From contig JAQGNY010000005.1 of assembly GCA_028293825.1 (NCBI GenBank), positions 124,001 through 188,000 of the forward strand: a stretch of DNA of 64,000 nt, in the 5' to 3' direction. Within the stretch, counting starts at the first letter, position 1, and each line of letters begins with the position of its first letter. The position numbers and the translations under genes were made by a program. Below the pieces are notes generated by a model, which saw only the letters and a list, made by a program, of their open reading frames with translations, searched no databases and was not told the DNA's origin. Positions 57,926-64,000 of this stretch are shown here, one piece after another. The DNA is from Verrucomicrobiaceae bacterium. Its GTDB lineage: Bacteria > Pseudomonadota > Gammaproteobacteria > Pseudomonadales > CAMLJR01.

Positions 57926-60748
57926 ATGGAAGCGTATGCAGCCGTGACTTTATTGCTCGAATCAGCATTGCTCAAATCAGAGCCGCTAAAAGCAGCGCTG
58001 AAAAAAATCGGACTGGCGCTGTGTCTGAGTTATTTCAGCGCGTTGTTTTTTGTATCGAGTGCGACCGCTTGCACGGTCGGCGCCTGTCTTTCCGCCGGCC
58101 CACGTTTGGCCAGTATCGATACCGCGCACAGCGCGTTATTAAATGGCTTGCTGGGCAGTTTGTTAGGCAGCGGCAGCGGTCTCTCGCTCACCGCGCTCGA
58201 TTGGAATGCCATCGCGCAGAGCAATATTAATTTGTCGGTATTTTTAAATGCGCTGCAAGTGCAAACCAGCACCGCGAGTCCAGCGGCTGCATTAAATGCA
58301 AACGCGACAATTGCACAAATACTCAACGCCGCGGTGACTGCCGCGACGGCCGATAGCAATACTGCGGCAGTGTCGGCATTGGGCAATGCGATTACCAAAA
58401 TCGGTGCACTTGGCGGCTCGATAAAACTCGGCGATTTATTGAATGTGTCGTTGCCGACCGGTGCGCTCGCCACCACCAAAATAAATCTGCTTGAATTAAT
58501 CACTGGCAGTATTCAATTAGCGAATTACAAAAATGTCGCGACCACGCCGACGCCGATTGGCGTTTCGGTTTCCGCGCTCGGTTTAAGTAGCACGTTAACC
58601 GGCGTTAATTTATATGCGCAGGTGGTTGAGCCGCCGGTTTACATTTGCGGCGGCACTGGGGTGCAGTTTTACAGCGCAGCTATTCGCATCAAATTAAATA
58701 TGACGCTGTTGTCGCTGACACCGGATACGGCGTTATTGAATTCAATTGCAGGTTTGCTCGGCACCAGTTTGACGGTCGGCCAGTTGCAGATTTATCTCGA
58801 TGTGGCAAAAGCGCAGGGCACGTTGAATTCGATTAATTCGTTGGCGAATGCAGTGGTTGTGCAAGCCACGCCCGGTGTTGCGAATTTGTATTTGGGCAGC
58901 ATGACCGATTCGGTATTTTTCACGCGCACGCATGCAATAAATGTTGCGGCCGATTTGGGTTACGCCACCATCGCCAATTTAACGGTAACGCTGCCGATTG
59001 TCGGCGCCACGGTGGTGGCGGTGCAGGCAAAAAGCGCGGCATTGGGCACCGCGCCGCTTAGTGATTTTCTGACATTTACTGGCCCGTTTCCGCAGACGAA
59101 AACATCGGGAACATCGACCAGCTTCATCGCGAATTTATTAAGTTCGCTGGCGACAAATCTGCAATTGCAATTGACACCCAGTTTGGGGGGGATTCTCGAC
59201 GCGGCATTGCTGACGCCGCTGAAAACAATTATCAACGGTGCCATCACGCCGGTGTTGACGACGCTCCTCACCAGCCTGGCTGATCCATTATTGGAGTTAC
59301 TCGGTGTGCGTATTGGCGAAGTCGATGTGTCGGTAAACGGCACGGGTTTGGTTTGTAGCCTTTCCGGTTACGGCTACAACGACGCCAATCACAGCTCGTC
59401 GCGCGACAACGGTGAGATCGGTTGCGGCAGCACTTTGTACGCGAAATTAATTCCGGCGAGTACGCCGAGCGGTCCCGCTGTCGACGCCGTTGCAGTGGAT
59501 ACCAGCACCGGCGCCTACAGCTTTTCCAATGTGTATAACGGCAATTACACCGTTGTCATCGACAACAACGCGACGCTCAGCGATATCACACCGACCATGC
59601 CGTCAGGCTGGCTCGGCACCGAAGCGCCAACGCAAATACGCACCGTTGCGGTGGTCACGGATGTATCGAATCAGAACTTCGGTTTTTTCAACGGCAGTCG
59701 CATCAGCGGCAATGTATTTAAAGACAACGGCATTAGCGGTGCCATTCCGAACAATGGCATTCAAGAGGCGAGCGAAAGCGGGGTCGCAGCTGTCATCGTA
59801 AAAGCGATGAACAGTGCCGATGCAGTGCTTTACGACAGCACGCCGACGACAACCAATGGCGCTTACACATTGTGGGTGCCGGCCGCAGCGGGCAATAACG
59901 CGCTGCATATTATCGATGTGCGCCCGGCCGCAACGATTGCGGTGAGCGGCAATGTCGGCACCACCGGCGGCACGTTCACACGCACTACCGATACCGTTAA
60001 TTTCACCAACACGATTGGCACCAGTTACAGCGGCGTTAATTTCGGTTTGGTGCCGGACAATAATTTCAGCAACGACAATCAACAAACGATATTGCCCGGC
60101 GCCATCGCCTATCACCCGCATGCATTTATCGCCGGCGCCGCAGGGCAATTAACTTTTGCCAGCAGTGGTGTCGCCACGCCCACCAGTGCCTGGGGCGCAA
60201 TAATTTATCGCGATACCAACTGCAACAGCGTGGTCGATGCCGGCGAAGTGGCGATCACTGCCGCTATTGCCGTCGTCGCCGATCAGAAAATTTGCATCGT
60301 GATAAAAACCACATCGCCACCCGACGCCGTTTACAACGCGCGTTACGTGCAAACCGTTAGCGCGAGTTTCGTTTACACCACGGCAGCTTTCAGCGGCTTA
60401 CAAAATCGCACCGATATCACCACCGTCGGCCGCGCTGGCGACGCCGGTTTGAGCTTGGTTAAAACCGTCGATAAAGCCACCGCAAAAACCGGCGATGTGA
60501 TCACATACACGATTCGTTATGAAAACAAAAGCAGCGGCGATTTACAAAATTTAAAAATTTACGACGCAACGCCCGCGTTCACTGTATTTGGCTCGGCACT
60601 CTGCGGCGCGTTGCCAACCGGATTAACCGGCTGCTCGTTAACAAAACAACCGACCGCTGGAAACACCGGCGCATTGGAGTGGACATTTGTCGGCGCACTA
60701 ACTTCCGGTTCGTTCGGTACAGTTACTTTTAATGTGACGTTGCAGTAA
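57926..60748 (+). CDS. Secreted protein with TadG-like N-terminal segment, SdrD_B-like and DUF11-like domains
   Basis: ATG 57926 (ORF track start TTG 57911); SLTALDWNAIAQSNINLSVFLNALQVQ...ATIAQILNAAVTAA...LGDLLNVS; SGNVFKDNGISGAIPNNGIQEASESGVAAVIVKAMN; TGDVITYTIRYENKSSGDLQNLKIYDATPAF. Confidence 0.75.
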   Translation: MEAYAAVTLLLESALLKSEPLKAALKKIGLALCLSYFSALFFVSSATACTVGACLSAGPRLASIDTAHSALLNGLLGSLLGSGSGLSLTALDWNAIAQSNINLSVFLNALQVQTSTASPAAALNANATIAQILNAAVTAATADSNTAAVSALGNAITKIGALGGSIKLGDLLNVSLPTGALATTKINLLELITGSIQLANYKNVATTPTPIGVSVSALGLSSTLTGVNLYAQVVEPPVYICGGTGVQFYSAAIRIKLNMTLLSLTPDTALLNSIAGLLGTSLTVGQLQIYLDVAKAQGTLNSINSLANAVVVQATPGVANLYLGSMTDSVFFTRTHAINVAADLGYATIANLTVTLPIVGATVVAVQAKSAALGTAPLSDFLTFTGPFPQTKTSGTSTSFIANLLSSLATNLQLQLTPSLGGILDAALLTPLKTIINGAITPVLTTLLTSLADPLLELLGVRIGEVDVSVNGTGLVCSLSGYGYNDANHSSSRDNGEIGCGSTLYAKLIPASTPSGPAVDAVAVDTSTGAYSFSNVYNGNYTVVIDNNATLSDITPTMPSGWLGTEAPTQIRTVAVVTDVSNQNFGFFNGSRISGNVFKDNGISGAIPNNGIQEASESGVAAVIVKAMNSADAVLYDSTPTTTNGAYTLWVPAAAGNNALHIIDVRPAATIAVSGNVGTTGGTFTRTTDTVNFTNTIGTSYSGVNFGLVPDNNFSNDNQQTILPGAIAYHPHAFIAGAAGQLTFASSGVATPTSAWGAIIYRDTNCNSVVDAGEVAITAAIAVVADQKICIVIKTTSPPDAVYNARYVQTVSASFVYTTAAFSGLQNRTDITTVGRAGDAGLSLVKTVDKATAKTGDVITYTIRYENKSSGDLQNLKIYDATPAFTVFGSALCGALPTGLTGCSLTKQPTAGNTGALEWTFVGALTSGSFGTVTFNVTLQ

Positions 60749-60843
60749 TTGTTGCTTAAACTGAGCACGTCTTCGCCAACAAACACTGCCTAAATTCCGG
60801 TGCTGAAATCAATAAGTACACACAGAGCGATAGGGATATTAAC

Positions 60844-61170
60844 GTGGAAAAAATAATGAGCAGCAAAGCGGTGGTTTTGCTAATTGTGATAATGGCAAAC
60901 GGTTTGCTGACGGGGTGCCTAGCGCAATCGACGCTTCGTGAAAGTGCGGCAAGAAATGATGCGCTCTCTGATAAATATCGGTCGCCTAATGCCGATGAGC
61001 TTGACCTGCATTGGTCGAAGGCCTACCGAGAGCAAGCCGAACAAGATCGACGCGATTCGAATAAGCTTTCCATTGCGGATGAATTTTTCGGCAGCCTAAT
61101 GATTTTATCGTTTGACGCTCTGATCGGAAACAACAACGATAAGTCGCCGAATTTAATCTATCGTCCGTAG
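60844..61170 (+). CDS. Hypothetical lipoprotein (108 aa)
   Basis: GTG start; MSSKAVVLLIVIMANGLLTGCLAQ lipobox. Confidence 0.65.
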   Translation: MEKIMSSKAVVLLIVIMANGLLTGCLAQSTLRESAARNDALSDKYRSPNADELDLHWSKAYREQAEQDRRDSNKLSIADEFFGSLMILSFDALIGNNNDKSPNLIYRP

Positions 61171-61280
61171 ACAATTATTTTTTTCGCGGAATTTAAAGTT
61201 GTGATTTAGTGGAAAGGTTTTACTAGATTGAAATTCATTTAATTTTTATCTGTGATATCTGCTAACGAAAAAAATAGATG

Positions 61281-62144
61281 TTAATTCTGCGCCAAAAAAT
61301 TCAACACCATTGGATTCACTAATTCGGGGCGCTGCTCGAAGGTGGCGTGTCCTGTGTTTGGCAGTACGGATAATTGTGCCTGCGGCAGGGCGCGGTAAAT
61401 TTCCATGGTGTGATCGAGTTTGATGACATCGTGATCGCCGGTTAATACCAATACCGGTTTTTGCAAATGCTGGAGCAGCGCTACATTTAATTCGGTAATG
61501 GTCGGCGCGGATGCCCACAGCTGACGTAGCTTTTCGTCGATAGTGGCTTTCTCATTGATCGGCGCGTTGTCCGCAACTTCTATTTTTTCAGAGTCGATGC
61601 TTGTCGCGGCGGTATTGCGTTGATCGCTTCTGTCGCTGTCAAGTAATCCATCGGGCGCAATGTTTACGCCGCTAATAACTACGCTATGCACCAGATGCGG
61701 ATATTTAACGGCGAGCATCAGCGCGAGAATACCGCCGTCGCTCCAACCGACAACATCGACGTCGGTGACATGTAATTGTTCAAGTAACGCAGCAGTGTCT
61801 TCCATCATTTCGGTGTACGACAGAGGGCCGGAAATGTCCGGTGAGTGACCTTGACCCACTTGTTCGGGCGCGATGATTTTATACGTTGCGGCGAAGGCAT
61901 CGATCTGCCGCGAAAATGAGGCCGAAATACTGGCGCCGCCGCCATGCAACAACAGCAGTGGATGTCCGCTGCCGCGAACTTCGTAATAAATCGAATGCCC
62001 ACGCACATCCGCCCAATGCGCGGTGGCATCGGAAACCGGAATTGATCCAGCGGCTAAGCCGATCAATAAAAATGCAGTGGCAAAAATAAATGTTCTCATC
62101 GACTGGCTCGGTGAGCTCGCAGTCCGTGCGAAAAATAAATTCAA
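61281..62144 (-). CDS. Alpha/beta hydrolase, exported
   Basis: 287 aa; PLLLLHGGGASISASF...DVDVVGWSDGGILALMLAVKYPHLV (GWSDGG elbow)...VLVLTGDHDVI...LPNTGHATFEQRPELV. Confidence 0.92.
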   Translation of the reverse strand: MNLFFARTASSPSQSMRTFIFATAFLLIGLAAGSIPVSDATAHWADVRGHSIYYEVRGSGHPLLLLHGGGASISASFSRQIDAFAATYKIIAPEQVGQGHSPDISGPLSYTEMMEDTAALLEQLHVTDVDVVGWSDGGILALMLAVKYPHLVHSVVISGVNIAPDGLLDSDRSDQRNTAATSIDSEKIEVADNAPINEKATIDEKLRQLWASAPTITELNVALLQHLQKPVLVLTGDHDVIKLDHTMEIYRALPQAQLSVLPNTGHATFEQRPELVNPMVLNFLAQN

Positions 62145-62273
62145 AATGTGAAAAACGATTTGCTGACACCGCCGCGTGGCGCGATGCCATTTCGGCGAAG
62201 AGTCGACAATATTGACTCAGCAGTAAATGGAGTGGCAGATTTCATGCCATGGCGTGATTGCAGGCGCCGGCGT

Positions 62274-62315
62274 ACGGTTTTATCGCGCAGTTTGTAAATT
62301 GAGCGATAAAACCGT
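62274..62315. repeat. 13-bp perfect inverted repeat forming a long hairpin
   Basis: ACGGTTTTATCGC GCAGTTTGTAAATTGA GCGATAAAACCGT; the inner bases can extend the stem. Confidence 0.8.
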
Positions 62316-62458
62316 CGGCTTTTTGCCAAAAAGGAAGGGCTTTCATTTACCTCGCCGCATGGGTTTTCGAAGGCTGCGGTGTGAGGCGTGTCACGTTTGT
62401 GTGCGTGTTGGTTGATTTTGCACCAGTGCAATTCACGCTCAGCTGGTTCGATTAATGA

Positions 62459-63109
62459 TCACGCATGGTTTATTTCACTCGATTGCGCGCTGCTGGCTGC
62501 AGCCAGCGCGAGCGCGTGCTTGCGAATGTCTGCCGGCCATTTCGCCAAACTTGTTTGAAACGTATCGATATCGCCAGCGAATAGCGCGCGCGTTGTGTCT
62601 TCGAACGCGGGCTGATTACCTGCAATTGCCGTCATAAATTTATACGCTGCTTCACGCGCCTGGCGAATACGATCGTCTTCTTTGCTCGCACGCAGGGCGT
62701 GCTCGACCAATTTGCGCAACGCCACCGAAGCGCCGCCGGTTTGCGCGGCTAGCCAATCCCAGTGCCGCGGTAACAGCGTGACTTCACGCGCGGTGACGCC
62801 GAGCTTGGGGCGACCGGCAGTGCGCGGCGCCTCGGCAATTTCTGCTTCCTCTTCTGAATCGGCGGCACTGGTGTGCGGATAAGTAATTGCCAGACGCTTT
62901 AACACGGTAGTTAGCGAGCCGCGCAGATCCAGTTCGATCGGTTGGCTGCTGGTGGCATCGAAAATCAAAATGCTCTGTCGATTATCGGTATCGACAAATG
63001 TTTTTACCTTGGTTGTGACGTCGCGTGCGGGACCAGAGGCGATACGTTTGTTACCGGCAAAGGCGATCCAAGTCGGTTGAGAAGTTATTGTCATCGAATT
63101 AACTGCCAT
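62459..63109 (-). CDS. DUF2239 family protein
   Basis: WIAFAGNKRIASGPARDVTTKVKTFVD...LIFDATSSQPIELDLRGS...AGRPKLGVTAREVTLLPRHWDWLAAQTGGASVALRKLVEHALRASK; internal ATG start (MAVNSMTITSQ). Confidence 0.85.
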   Translation of the reverse strand: MAVNSMTITSQPTWIAFAGNKRIASGPARDVTTKVKTFVDTDNRQSILIFDATSSQPIELDLRGSLTTVLKRLAITYPHTSAADSEEEAEIAEAPRTAGRPKLGVTAREVTLLPRHWDWLAAQTGGASVALRKLVEHALRASKEDDRIRQAREAAYKFMTAIAGNQPAFEDTTRALFAGDIDTFQTSLAKWPADIRKHALALAAASSAQSSEINHA

Positions 63110-63128
63110 TGAAAGTAAGCTGAAATTA

Positions 63129-63170
63129 TACCCGGGTAAAATATGGTCAGTCAATATTACCCGGGTAATA
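63129..63170. promoter_or_regulatory. Two ACCCGGGT palindromes (putative operator pair)
   Basis: TACCCGGGTA (63129-63138) and TATTACCCGGGTAATA (63155-63170), centres 29 bp apart, just upstream of the DUF2239 start. Confidence 0.8.
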
Positions 63171-63269
63171 ATTATCGAGGTCATCGGGCAGCCTTCAGCC
63201 CCGGTTCAGCATGAACTCTATTAACTCGCGCCACTCTTATCTCGTACTGCTCGCCCTGGGACATTTTCC

Positions 63270-64000
63270 ATGAGTCATTCAATTACGCGCGTGCTGGGCT
63301 TTATCGGCATTTTTATTTTTGCAGTGCCGGTATTTGCCGATCCGCCGGCGCGCGTCGGTCGCATCAGTTATATCGAAGGCAAGGCGTCGTTTAGCGCGGG
63401 GCATGCGAGCGCCGAAAATGCCGATGACGATGCGAATCGAGACGATGCCGATCAAGCCGGCGCTAATCAAGAAAGCGCCAATCGAGACAATGTCGATAGA
63501 GACAGTACCGATAGAGGCAGTGCCAATCAAAGCGGCGCAGCGGATGACGATCAATGGAGCGATGCGACGCTGAATTATCCGATAACCACCGGCGATAGTT
63601 TGTGGACCGAGCCGAACGCGCGACTTGAATTGCAAATCGGTTCGGCGGAAGTACGCATGGATCATTCGACCGAATTCAATGTCGTGCAACTCGACGATGA
63701 CGCGACGCAATTGCGCGTCGATCAGGGCGTGATAAATGTGCATTTACATGCGGTGCCGACCGGCGGTATTTCGGTAATAACCCCGCAGGGCCGAATCGAT
63801 TTAGTGAAACCCGGCAGCTACCACATTGACGCCGGCTATCCGCCTGCCGATGAGGTGACCGATAACAACGCCGGCCAAAATAATTCCTCCGCAAATAACG
63901 ACGATTTACAAAACTCAAAAGTAAGAATCACCACGCTCGAAGGCGAGGCGCAAATTAACGAAGCACGCGCTCATTTGGTGATATTGCCGGGCGAAGGCGC
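63270..64000 (+). CDS. FecR-domain / DUF6600-like exported protein (runs off right edge)
   Basis: ATG 63270 open to window end: MSHSITRVLGFIGIFIFAVPVFADPPARVGRISYIEGKASFSAG...WSDATLNYPITTGDSLWTEPNARLELQIGSAEVRMDHSTEFNVVQLDDD...GGISVITPQGRIDLVKPGSYHI. Absent from the ORF track because no stop is reached. Confidence 0.85.
   Translation, partial: MSHSITRVLGFIGIFIFAVPVFADPPARVGRISYIEGKASFSAGHASAENADDDANRDDADQAGANQESANRDNVDRDSTDRGSANQSGAADDDQWSDATLNYPITTGDSLWTEPNARLELQIGSAEVRMDHSTEFNVVQLDDDATQLRVDQGVINVHLHAVPTGGISVITPQGRIDLVKPGSYHIDAGYPPADEVTDNNAGQNNSSANNDDLQNSKVRITTLEGEAQINEARAHLVILPGEG

Overview
This 64 kb window is gammaproteobacterial-looking chromosomal DNA (inferred from gene content only) and reads as three parts. 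(1) ~1-34 kb is a large cobalamin/cobalt region. It holds cobN (cut by the left edge), cobW, a DUF1636-like protein, cbtA, cbtB, cobM, cobE, cobK, cbiD, cobL, cobG, cobH, cobI and a cbiG-cobJ fusion. It also holds three TonB-dependent receptors, a PepSY-TM protein and bluB. Four cobalamin riboswitches are recognisable from their conserved boxes. (2) ~23-48 kb is mostly housekeeping and accessory genes: GH15, MFS, AraC, OsmC, FKBP, panE-like, yajQ, L,D-transpeptidase, Orn/Lys/Arg decarboxylase, SDR and an oddly arranged chemotaxis receptor. It includes a divergent rhombosortase / GlyGly-CTERM substrate pair at 37.9-40.5 kb. (3) ~48.6-60.7 kb is a four-gene island of secreted DUF11/SdrD_B-like repeat proteins, including a 1955-aa protein whose C-terminal half looks like an outer-membrane beta-barrel. 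The right edge has a DUF2239 gene preceded by two ACCCGGGT palindromes and a FecR-domain gene that runs off the window. No rRNA, tRNA, transposase, prophage or CRISPR array was recognised. All family names come from reading the sequence by eye; no database search was run.
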